This document shows, one piece after another, positions 8,736-16,208 of a stretch of 64,000 bases of DNA. Origin of the DNA: Streptomyces formicae (lineage in GTDB: Bacteria > Actinomycetota > Actinomycetes > Streptomycetales > Streptomycetaceae). The number at the start of each line of letters is the position of its first letter. Positions within the stretch are counted from its first letter, which is position 1. The notes under the pieces were generated by a model, which saw nothing but the letters and a program-made list of their open reading frames with translations, was not told the DNA's origin and ran no database searches. The position numbers and the translations under genes were made by a program. The stretch is taken from contig NZ_CP071872.1 of assembly GCF_022647665.1 (NCBI RefSeq), positions 2,108,001-2,172,000 of the forward strand. Direction: 5' to 3'.

Positions 8736-9470
8736 ATGACCGAGAGCACGACCGGCCGCTCCGCAGGCACCGCTGTCGCCGATGAGCGCCGCGCCGCACC
8801 CATGGTCCGGGTCGAGAACGTCCACCGCTCGCACGGCAGCGGCGCCGCTGCCGTCCACGCCCTGCGCGGAGTGTCCTTCGAGGTGCCGCGTGGTGAGCTC
8901 GTCGCCCTGAAGGGCCGGTCGGGGTCCGGGAAGACCACGCTGCTCAATCTGGTCGGCGGCCTCGACACCCCGGACCAGGGCCGGATCACGGTCGACGGCA
9001 CGGACCTCGCCGGGCTGGGCGAGGACGGACTGCTGGCGCTGCGCCGGGACCGCATCGGCTTCATCTTCCAGTCCTTCGGGCTGATCCCGATCCTCAGCGC
9101 CGCCGAGAACGTCGGCGTCCCGATGCGGCTGCGCAGGACCGACCCGGCCGAGCGCGAGGAGCGCGTCGGGCTGCTGCTCTCGCTCGTCGGCCTGGCCGAG
9201 CACGCCGCGCAGCGGCCCGGCGAGCTGTCCGGCGGGCAGCAGCAACGCGTGGCCATCGCCCGCGCGCTCGCCAACCGTCCGGCCCTGCTGATCGCCGACG
9301 AACCGACCGGACAGCTCGATGCGGAGACCGGACTCGCGGTGATGGAACTGCTGCGCGCGGTGGTCCGCAGCGAGGGGGTGACCGCTCTGGTCGCCACGCA
9401 CGACGCCCAGCTGCTCGGTCTCGCCGACCGGGTCCTCGAACTGAGCGACGGCGAGATCGTCGAGCACTAG
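8736..9470 (+). CDS. MacB/LolD-type ABC transporter ATPase, no adjacent permease
   Basis: 244 residues from ATG 8736, with GGGGGA as ribosome site. Walker A is GRSGSGKTT, the signature is LSGGQQQRVAIARAL and Walker B is ALLIADEPTGQLD, with a Q-loop (FIFQSFGLIPILSAAENV) and H-loop (VATHD). The sequence belongs to the group that energises FtsX/MacB-like permeases exporting lipoproteins, lipids or peptides. No permease lies beside it, so it may serve one encoded elsewhere. It is followed by a 225-base spacer before kdpD. Confidence 0.88.
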   Translation: MTESTTGRSAGTAVADERRAAPMVRVENVHRSHGSGAAAVHALRGVSFEVPRGELVALKGRSGSGKTTLLNLVGGLDTPDQGRITVDGTDLAGLGEDGLLALRRDRIGFIFQSFGLIPILSAAENVGVPMRLRRTDPAEREERVGLLLSLVGLAEHAAQRPGELSGGQQQRVAIARALANRPALLIADEPTGQLDAETGLAVMELLRAVVRSEGVTALVATHDAQLLGLADRVLELSDGEIVEH

Positions 9471-9695
9471 GGCCTGTCGCTCCGGATCAGGCCCTGGCCC
9501 CTGGTCCTGGCCCTGGGCCCTCGCCCCCGCCACTGGGCTCGTCTCGCGTCGGAGGCGCGCGTCAGAATCGCGTCAATACGCCCCTGACCACCGCACCCTG
9601 CCCAATTTGTCGGATTTGCTGGCTGTAGCTTCGACGGAGCGTCCGCACGGGACGCGGCCACCGTCACCGGTCGGTCACTGAAGGACAATGGGGCC

Positions 9696-12239
9696 ATGGC
9701 ACGCGGCAAGCTACGGATCTACCTGGGCGCGGCACCGGGCGTCGGCAAGACGTACGCGATGCTCTCCGAGGCGCACCGGCGCGTCGAGCGCGGTACGGAC
9801 TGCGTCGTCGGCTTCGTCGAGCACCACGGGCGGCCGCGTACCGAGGTCATGCTGCACGGCCTGGAGCAGCTCACGCGGCGCGAGATGGAGTACCGCGGCA
9901 GCGTCTTCACGGAGATGGACGTGGACGCGGTGCTGGCCCGTCGGCCCGCCGTCGCCCTGGTGGACGAGCTCGCCCACACGAACGTGCCCGGCTCCCGCAA
10001 CGCAAAGCGCTGGCAGGACGTCGAGGAACTGCTGGCCGCCGGGATCGACGTGGTCTCCACCGTCAACATCCAGCACCTGGAGTCACTCGGCGACGTGGTC
10101 GAGTCGATAACCGGGGTGCGGCAGCGGGAGACTGTTCCCGACGAGGTGGTCCGTCGCGCCGACCAGATCGAGCTTGTCGACATGTCGCCCCAGGCGCTGC
10201 GCCGCCGCATGGCCCACGGCAACATCTACAAGTCGGACAAGGTCGACGCGGCGCTGTCCAACTACTTCCGGCCGGGCAACCTGACCGCTCTGCGGGAGCT
10301 GGCGCTGCTGTGGGTTGCCGACCGGGTCGACGAGTACCTCCAGGAGTACCGGACGGAGCACCGGGTTTCGAAGATCTGGGGCTCGCGCGAGCGGATCGTG
10401 GTGGGCCTCACCGGCGGGCCCGAGGGGCGCACCCTCATCCGCCGGGCCGCGCGCCTCGCCGAGAAGGGCGCCGGCGGTGAGGTCCTCGCCGTCTACATCG
10501 CCCGCAGCGACGGGCTGACCTCGGCATCGCCCAAGGAGCTGGCGGTGCAGCGCACGCTCGTCGAGGACCTCGGTGGGACGTTCCACCATGTCATCGGCGA
10601 CGACATCCCCTCCGCTCTGCTCGACTTCGCCCGCGGCGTCAACGCCACCCAGATCGTGCTCGGCTCCAGCCGGCGCAAGACCTGGCAGTACATCTTCGGA
10701 CCGGGCGTCGGCGCCACTGTCGCCCGCGAGTCCGGGTCCGACCTGGACGTCCACATCGTCACGCACGACGAGGTCGCCAAGGGCCGCGGGCTGCCCGTCG
10801 CCCACGGCGCCCGGCTCGGCCGTTCCCGGATCATCTCCGGCTGGCTCACCGGCGTGGGCGGCCCCGCCCTGCTCGCGCTGCTGCTGACGAACGTCGACGC
10901 GGACCTCGGCCTCGCCAACGACATGCTGCTGTTCCTGACGCTGACGGTGGCCGCGGCGCTGCTCGGCGGACTGCTCCCGGCGCTGGCGTCGGCCGCGGTC
11001 GGCTCACTCCTGCTGAACTACTACTTCACACCGCCGCTGCACCAGTTCACGATCGCCGACCCGAAGAACCTCGTGGCCATCGTGATCTTCGTGGCGGTCG
11101 CGGTGTCGGTCGCCTCCGTGGTGGACATCGCCGCGCGCCGTACGCAGCAGGCCGCCAGGCTGCGCGCCGAGTCCGAGATCCTGTCGTTCCTGGCCGGCAG
11201 CGTGCTGCGCGGGGAGACGAGCCTGGACGCGCTGCTGGAGCGGGTCCGGGAGACCTTCTCCATGGAGTCCGTCGCCCTGCTGGAGCGCGAGAGCGACGTC
11301 GAGCCGTGGACCTGCGCGGGCAGCGTCGGACCGTCCCCCGCAGACCGCCCGGAGGAGGCGGACGTGGACATGCCGGTCGGCGAGCACATGGCGCTCGCCC
11401 TGTCCGGGCGCCCGCTTCCGGCCGAGGACCGCCGGGTGCTCGGCGCCTTCGCCGCCCAGGCCGCCGTCGTACTCGACCGCCAGCGCCTCGTCGACGAGGC
11501 CGAGGAGGCCCGCAAACTCGCCGAGGGCAACCGGATACGCACCGCGCTGCTCGCCGCCGTCAGCCACGATCTGCGCACCCCGCTCGCGGGCATCAAGGCC
11601 GCCGTCACCTCGCTCCGCTCCGACGACGTCGAATGGTCCGATGAGGACCGGGCGGAACTCCTCGAAGGCATCGAGGACGGCGCCGACCGCCTCGACCACC
11701 TCGTCGGCAACCTGCTCGACATGTCCCGCCTGCAGACCGGCACCGTCACCCCGCTCATCCGCGGGATCGACCTCGACGAGGTGGTCCCCATGGCGCTGGT
11801 CGGCGTCCCCGACGCCGCCGTCGAGCTCGACATCCCCGAGACACTGCCGATGGTCGCGGTCGACAAGGGACTGCTGGAGCGGGCCGTCGCCAACATCGTC
11901 GAGAACGCCGTCAAGTACAACCCCGACGGAGAAGCCGTGCTGGTGTCCGCGAGCGCGCTCGGCGACCGCGTCGAGGTGCGGGTCGCGGACCGCGGCCGCG
12001 GCGTACCGGACGAGGCGAAGGAACGGATCTTCGAGCCCTTCCAGCGGTACGGGGACGCCCCGCGCGGCTCGGGCGTGGGCCTCGGCCTCGCCGTGGCACG
12101 GGGCTTCGTCGAGGCGATGGGCGGCACACTGTCCGCCGAGGACACACCTGGAGGCGGGCTGACGATGGTCCTCACCCTCCAGGCCGCGCCAGGAGCGGTA
12201 CCGGCCGGACCCGAGGTACCCGTCCAGGTCATCGGCTGA
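9696..12239 (+). CDS. kdpD: KdpD-type sensor histidine kinase
   Basis: 847-residue K+/turgor sensor. In order: the KdpD N-terminal domain with a P-loop-like GAAPGVGKTYAML (about residues 10-22), a universal-stress-like domain (RIVVGLTGGPEG to about residue 360), four membrane helices (about residues 390-480, including LNYYFTPPL), a GAF-like segment, the H-box AVSHDLRTPLAGIKA near residue 625, and an HATPase domain (NIVENAVKYNPDG, DRGRGVP, GVGLGLAVARGF). kdpE follows after 127 bases. No kdpFABC genes are in the window, so its regulon must act at a distance. Confidence 0.93.
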   Translation: MARGKLRIYLGAAPGVGKTYAMLSEAHRRVERGTDCVVGFVEHHGRPRTEVMLHGLEQLTRREMEYRGSVFTEMDVDAVLARRPAVALVDELAHTNVPGSRNAKRWQDVEELLAAGIDVVSTVNIQHLESLGDVVESITGVRQRETVPDEVVRRADQIELVDMSPQALRRRMAHGNIYKSDKVDAALSNYFRPGNLTALRELALLWVADRVDEYLQEYRTEHRVSKIWGSRERIVVGLTGGPEGRTLIRRAARLAEKGAGGEVLAVYIARSDGLTSASPKELAVQRTLVEDLGGTFHHVIGDDIPSALLDFARGVNATQIVLGSSRRKTWQYIFGPGVGATVARESGSDLDVHIVTHDEVAKGRGLPVAHGARLGRSRIISGWLTGVGGPALLALLLTNVDADLGLANDMLLFLTLTVAAALLGGLLPALASAAVGSLLLNYYFTPPLHQFTIADPKNLVAIVIFVAVAVSVASVVDIAARRTQQAARLRAESEILSFLAGSVLRGETSLDALLERVRETFSMESVALLERESDVEPWTCAGSVGPSPADRPEEADVDMPVGEHMALALSGRPLPAEDRRVLGAFAAQAAVVLDRQRLVDEAEEARKLAEGNRIRTALLAAVSHDLRTPLAGIKAAVTSLRSDDVEWSDEDRAELLEGIEDGADRLDHLVGNLLDMSRLQTGTVTPLIRGIDLDEVVPMALVGVPDAAVELDIPETLPMVAVDKGLLERAVANIVENAVKYNPDGEAVLVSASALGDRVEVRVADRGRGVPDEAKERIFEPFQRYGDAPRGSGVGLGLAVARGFVEAMGGTLSAEDTPGGGLTMVLTLQAAPGAVPAGPEVPVQVIG

Positions 12240-12366
12240 CCGACGACCCGCCCCGCCCGCGCAGCCGCGGAATCCCCGGCCGCGCAACCCTGTAGCCAAG
12301 AGCCAAGAGCCAAGTGCCCAGCAGCACCGCCCGACGCACGGACGAGAGACGAAAGGAAGGCACTCA

Positions 12367-13053
12367 ATGACCCGAGTGCTCGTGGTCGAGGACGAGCCGC
12401 AGATCGTACGCGCCCTCGTGATCAACCTGAAGGCGCGCAAGTACGACGTCGACGCGGCCCCCGACGGGGCGACCGCGCTGCAGCTCGCCGCCGCGCGCCA
12501 CCCCGACGTCGTCGTCCTCGACCTCGGACTGCCGGACATGGACGGCGTCGAGGTGATCAAGGGCCTGCGCGGCTGGACCCGTGTGCCGATCCTCGTGCTG
12601 TCCGCCCGGCACACCTCCGACGAGAAGGTCGAGGCGCTGGACGCCGGCGCCGACGACTACGTGACCAAGCCGTTCGGGATGGACGAGCTGCTGGCGAGGC
12701 TGCGTGCCGCGGTCCGCCGGGCCGAGCCGGCCGGCGGGGGCGACGACGAGATCGTGGTCGTGGAGACCGAGGGCTTCACCGTCGACCTCGCGGCGAAGAA
12801 GGTCAACCGGGACGGCAAGGACGTACGTCTCACGCCCACCGAGTGGCATCTGCTGGAGGTGCTGGTCCGCAACACCGGTCGGCTCGTCAGCCAGAAGCAG
12901 CTGCTCCAGGAGGTGTGGGGGCCGTCGTACGGCACCGAGACCAACTACCTGCGGGTCTACATGGCCCAGCTGCGCCGCAAGCTGGAGGCGGACCCCTCGC
13001 ACCCGAAGCACTTCGTCACCGAGCCCGGCATGGGATACCGCTTCGAGGGCTGA
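12367..13053 (+). CDS. kdpE: KdpE-type response regulator
   Basis: 228 residues from ATG 12367, with GAAAGGAAGG upstream. The receiver has Asp52 in VVVLDLGLPDMDG and Lys in DYVTKPFGMDELLARLRA. The C-terminus is an OmpR winged helix (LTPTEWHLLEVLVRNTGR...YMAQLRRKLEADPSHPKHFVTEPGMGYRF), close to KdpE. It partners the KdpD encoded upstream. The intergenic stretch contains three tandem AGCCAAG units at 12294-12314. Confidence 0.92.
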   Translation: MTRVLVVEDEPQIVRALVINLKARKYDVDAAPDGATALQLAAARHPDVVVLDLGLPDMDGVEVIKGLRGWTRVPILVLSARHTSDEKVEALDAGADDYVTKPFGMDELLARLRAAVRRAEPAGGGDDEIVVVETEGFTVDLAAKKVNRDGKDVRLTPTEWHLLEVLVRNTGRLVSQKQLLQEVWGPSYGTETNYLRVYMAQLRRKLEADPSHPKHFVTEPGMGYRFEG

Positions 13054-13146
13054 CAGACGGCGGACGAGGCCGCCGATGGGCGGCTGACGCAGTGGGGTGG
13101 CGGGCGGCCGACCGGGGGCCGGGGAGGGCCCCGGTACGCTTTCTGT

Positions 13147-13590
13147 ATGAGTGCCGAACCTCGATCACCTCGATCAGCTCGACCCGGGAACGCCGGGAGC
13201 GCTGGGAACGGCGAGAAGCCTGCCGGCCGGTTCCGGCGGATGCTCGACCGCCTCTCCAGCTCCCAGCAGGATCTCGAGTCCGAGGAGCTCCAGGAGGACT
13301 CGCAGGCGTCGGGCTGCACCCGGATCTGCGACTGCGGCGACCGCCAGATCGTCAAGGTGACTGGTACCTTGCGCACGGTCACCCTGCGGCCGAGGGCCGG
13401 CGTGCCGGCCCTGGAGGCGGAGCTCTTCGACGGCTCCGCCGCCCTGGACGTGGTGTGGCTGGGCCGGCGCTCCATCGTGGGCATAGAACCGGGCCGCAAG
13501 ATGATCGCCTCGGGCCGGATCGCCATGAGCCACGGCCGACGGGTGCTGTTCAATCCCAAATACGAGCTGCGACCGCTCGGACAGGAGTAG
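13147..13590 (+). CDS. OB-fold nucleic-acid-binding-like protein
   Basis: 147 residues. After a basic, disordered N-terminus and a helical SSSQQDLESEELQE stretch comes TRICDCGDRQIVKVTGTLRTVTLRP...PALEAELFDGSAALDVVWLGRRSIVGIEPGRKMIASGRIAMSHGRRVLFNPKYEL, a five-strand OB-fold pattern like the anticodon/RecG-type domain. It could bind single-stranded DNA or RNA. Three bases separate its stop from the GTG of the DUF3159 gene. This pair is conserved in streptomycetes. Confidence 0.75.
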   Translation: MSAEPRSPRSARPGNAGSAGNGEKPAGRFRRMLDRLSSSQQDLESEELQEDSQASGCTRICDCGDRQIVKVTGTLRTVTLRPRAGVPALEAELFDGSAALDVVWLGRRSIVGIEPGRKMIASGRIAMSHGRRVLFNPKYELRPLGQE

Positions 13591-13593
13591 CCG

Positions 13594-14364
13594 GTGACGT
13601 CCCTCGACAAGCGGACCACGCAGGAACAGGAAGACGGCGGCCACGGCGACGGTCACGGCCATCACCACTCCAGGGCCGTCACCGAAGCAGCCCTGTTCGA
13701 GGCCTTCGGCGGGATCCGGGGCATGGTGGAGACGGTCCTGCCCGGACTCCTCTTCGTCACGATCTACACGATCAACAAGGACCTGCACCTCTCGGCGATC
13801 GCCGCCCTCGGGGTGTCGCTGCTGCTCGTGGCGGTACGGCTGGTCCGCAGGGACACCGTTAAGCACGCGTTCAGCGGGGTCTTCGGGGTCGCCTTCGGCG
13901 TCGTCTTCGCGATGATGACCGGCAACGCCAAGGACTTCTATCTGCCGGGCATGCTGTACACGCTGGGCCTGGCGCTCGCGTACATCATCACGACGCTGGC
14001 GGGCGTCCCGCTGATCGGCCTGATCCTCGGCCCGGTCTTCAAGGAGAACCTCTCCTGGCGCACCCGCAACCCCGGCCGCAAGAAGGCGTACGCGAAGGCG
14101 AGCTGGGCGTGGGGCCTCATCCTCCTCACCAAGTGCGCGATCCTCTTCCCGCTGTACTGGTGGGCGGACACGACGCAGTTCGGGTGGGTCCTCGTCACCC
14201 TGAAGATCCCACCGTTCCTCCTGGCTGTGTATCTGACGTGGGTGTTCCTGGCGAAGGCGCCGCCGCCGATCGATGTCTTCGCGGAGATGGAAGCGAAGGA
14301 GCGCGAGGAAGCGGCCCGGGAAGAAGCGGCCCGCGAGGCCGCGGCGCGCGAGGGCGAGGCGTAG
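13594..14364 (+). CDS. DUF3159 integral membrane protein
   Basis: 256 residues from GTG 13594. A His-rich hydrophilic start (GGHGDGHGHHHSRAV) precedes EAALFEAFGGIRGMVETVLPGLLFVTIYTI, the DUF3159 signature, and about six membrane helices to residue 225. The C-terminus is a charged Glu/Ala/Arg helix that could be a coiled coil. The family is restricted to actinobacteria; function unknown. Its stop codon lies inside the first unit of a three-copy 20-base repeat. Confidence 0.82.
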   Translation: MTSLDKRTTQEQEDGGHGDGHGHHHSRAVTEAALFEAFGGIRGMVETVLPGLLFVTIYTINKDLHLSAIAALGVSLLLVAVRLVRRDTVKHAFSGVFGVAFGVVFAMMTGNAKDFYLPGMLYTLGLALAYIITTLAGVPLIGLILGPVFKENLSWRTRNPGRKKAYAKASWAWGLILLTKCAILFPLYWWADTTQFGWVLVTLKIPPFLLAVYLTWVFLAKAPPPIDVFAEMEAKEREEAAREEAAREAAAREGEA

Positions 14365-14414
14365 TTCCCCGGGGCGAGGCGTAGTTCCCCGGGGCGAGGC
14401 GTAGTTCCCCGGGG
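14355..14414. repeat. Three tandem 20-base repeats spanning a stop codon
   Basis: The unit CGAGGCGTAGTTCCCCGGGG occurs exactly three times in tandem (14355, 14375, 14395). The TAG in the first unit is the stop of the DUF3159 gene, so each unit carries the same in-frame end. It looks like recent slippage-type expansion. Confidence 0.9.
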
Positions 14415-14429
14415 GTCCGGGCCAACGGC

Positions 14430-14462
14430 CGGGCCCCGCCCCGCAGCGCGGAACGGGGCCCG
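14430..14462. terminator. Hairpin terminator between convergent genes
   Basis: CGGGCCCCG (14430-14438) pairs with CGGGGCCCG (14454-14462) across a 15-base loop, between the DUF3159 gene and the convergent TrkA-type gene. Confidence 0.65.
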
Positions 14463-14528
14463 TGGGCGTACCCGTGAACCGAAGTCCCGGACCTCAGCCC
14501 TCGTCGGCCCGGCGTCCGGGTGTCGCGG

Positions 14529-15209
14529 TCAGCCGGTCGTCGGGGTGTCGCGGCGGACCGACAGCAGGTCCTCCAGCTGCTCCTCGCGTGCCTGGGCCGC
14601 CACGAACAGCAGCTCGTCGCCCGGCTCCAGCGTCTCCTCGCCGTGCGGGGTGAGCACCCGCGGGCCGCGGATGATCGTGACCAGCGAGGTGTCCTCCGGC
14701 CAGGCCACGTCCCCGACCTGGGTCCCCGCGAGCGCGGACTCCGGCGGCAGGGTCAGCTCGACCAGGTTCGCGTCGCCGTGGCTGAAGCGCAGCAGCCGGA
14801 CCAGGTCGCCGACGCTCACCGCCTCCTCGACCAGCGCCGACATCAGACGCGGCGTGGACACGGCGACGTCCACGCCCCACGACTCGTTGAACAGCCACTC
14901 GTTCTTGGGGTTGTTCACCCGGGCGACGACGCGCGGGACGCCGTACTCGGTCTTGGCCAGCAGCGAGACGACCAGGTTCACCTTGTCGTCACCGGTGGCC
15001 GCGATCACCACGTGGCAGCGCTGCAGCGCCGCCTCGTCCAGCGACGTGATCTCGCAGGCGTCGGCCAGCAGCCACTCCGCCTGCGGCACCCGCTCCACCG
15101 AGATGGCGGTGGGCGCCTTGTCGATCAGGAGCACCTCGTGCCCGTTCTCCAGCAACTCGCCCGCGATGGAACGCCCCACCGCGCCGGCCCCTGCAATCGC
15201 GACCCGCAT
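14529..15209 (-). CDS. trkA: TrkA-type potassium uptake regulatory protein (second copy)
   Basis: 226-residue cytosolic RCK protein with an N-terminal Rossmann NAD-binding domain (MRVAIAGAGAVGRSIAGELLENGHEVLLID, then VVIAATGDDKVNLVVSLLAK) and a TrkA_C domain (VELTLPPESALAGTQVGDV...DELLFVAAQ). It gates a Trk/Ktr-type potassium channel. Its ATG overlaps the stop of the partner gene by one base. The paired arrangement corresponds to CeoC/CeoB of actinobacteria. No TrkH membrane subunit is in the window; the nearby APC permease may be the functional partner. Confidence 0.9.
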   Translation of the reverse strand: MRVAIAGAGAVGRSIAGELLENGHEVLLIDKAPTAISVERVPQAEWLLADACEITSLDEAALQRCHVVIAATGDDKVNLVVSLLAKTEYGVPRVVARVNNPKNEWLFNESWGVDVAVSTPRLMSALVEEAVSVGDLVRLLRFSHGDANLVELTLPPESALAGTQVGDVAWPEDTSLVTIIRGPRVLTPHGEETLEPGDELLFVAAQAREEQLEDLLSVRRDTPTTG

Positions 15210-15877
15210 CAGTGACCGCCCTCCTCGGGACCCTGGGCGAACGCCGCCTCGACCTTCTCGATCTCGTCCGTGCGCATCATCACGTGGACCAGATCGCCTT
15301 CCTGCAGCACCGTCTGCGACGTCGGCAGCACCGCCTCACCGAGCCGGGTGAGGAACGCCACGCGTACGCCCGTCTCGTCCTGCAGCTTGCTCACCTTGTG
15401 CCCGATCCACGCCGGTGACGTGTGCACCTCGGCGAGCTGGACGGCCCCGCTGGGGTCCCGCCACAGCGGCTCGGCGCCGGACGGCAGCAGCCGCCGCAGC
15501 ATCTGGTCGGCCGTCCAACGGACCGTGGCCACGGTCGGGATGCCCAGTCGCTGGTACACCTCGGCCCGCCGGGGGTCGTAGATACGGGCCGCCACGTTCT
15601 CGATCCCGAACATCTCGCGGGCGACCCGCGCGGCGATGATGTTCGAGTTGTCACCGCTGCTGACCGCGGCGAAGGCCCCGGCGTCCTCGATCCCCGCCTC
15701 GCGGAGGGTGTCCTGGTCGAAGCCGACGCCGGTGACACGGCGCCCCCCGAAACCGGAGCCCAGCCGACGGAAGGCCGTGGGGTCCTGGTCGACGACCGCG
15801 ACCGTGTGCCCCTGCTGCTCCAGGGTCTGCGCGAGTGCCGCGCCCACCCGGCCGCAGCCCATGATGACGATGTGCAC
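15209..15877 (-). CDS. trkA: TrkA-type potassium uptake regulatory protein (first copy)
   Basis: 222 residues. The Rossmann motif MHIVIMGCGRVGAALAQTLEQQGHTVAVVDQD is followed by FAAVSSGDNSNIIAARVARE and a C-terminal TrkA_C domain (GHKVSKLQDETGVRVAFLTRLGEAVLP...DLVHVMMRTDEI). It is the upstream member of the TrkA pair and corresponds to CeoB. It is divergent from the APC permease gene, with about 330 bases of shared regulatory DNA. Confidence 0.9.
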   Translation of the reverse strand: MHIVIMGCGRVGAALAQTLEQQGHTVAVVDQDPTAFRRLGSGFGGRRVTGVGFDQDTLREAGIEDAGAFAAVSSGDNSNIIAARVAREMFGIENVAARIYDPRRAEVYQRLGIPTVATVRWTADQMLRRLLPSGAEPLWRDPSGAVQLAEVHTSPAWIGHKVSKLQDETGVRVAFLTRLGEAVLPTSQTVLQEGDLVHVMMRTDEIEKVEAAFAQGPEEGGH

Positions 15878-16208
15878 CTATCTACCCCGCAGTCCTGGTC
15901 ATCCCGATGACCTGCGCAAACACCCTGCTCACTCTTCTCTCTCGGCTCTGCCGGGCAACGATGGGGCAACAGCGTGCGGAGTTGCCCTTGACGAGCTTAT
16001 GACGCGACGACGGCGTTGCCCGCATCAGCGGTGTGTATGAACGGTGGCAGGCCTGCGCAGGAGCCGCGGTGCGCCTGTGACGGGGGCCGCGGTGCGCCCG
16101 CGACAGGACCCGCGGCGGGCCGAACCGGGACCGGCGCCGGGAACCGTGGCAGCTCCGTGACGGGTGGCGGGTGGGCGCCGTCAATACAGAACGCTTACGA
16201 TCCTCTGC
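15878..16208. other. Divergent intergenic region with imperfect direct repeat
   Basis: No gene seen. Near its centre GCCGCGGTGCGCCTGTGACGG (16063-) is repeated as GCCGCGGTGCGCCCGCGACAG (16086-), a 23-base spaced direct repeat followed by a third partial GCGG-rich unit. The part nearest the permease (TCAATACAGAACGCTTACGATCC region, 16180-16205) is AT-richer and may hold its promoter. I see no clear c-di-AMP riboswitch. Confidence 0.4.

Noticed and set aside
7022..9397. 791-residue minus-strand ORF across the dut, DUF3710 and ABC genes
   Set aside because: Shadow frame over well-supported plus-strand genes; low-complexity Ser/Arg/Pro translation.
14355..14414. CRISPR array
   Set aside because: The repeats are directly adjacent with no spacers and only three units; no cas genes.
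15878..16208. c-di-AMP (ydaO-type) riboswitch between trkA and the APC permease
   Set aside because: Potassium genes made this plausible, but I could not find the conserved core; the sequence is GC repeats instead.
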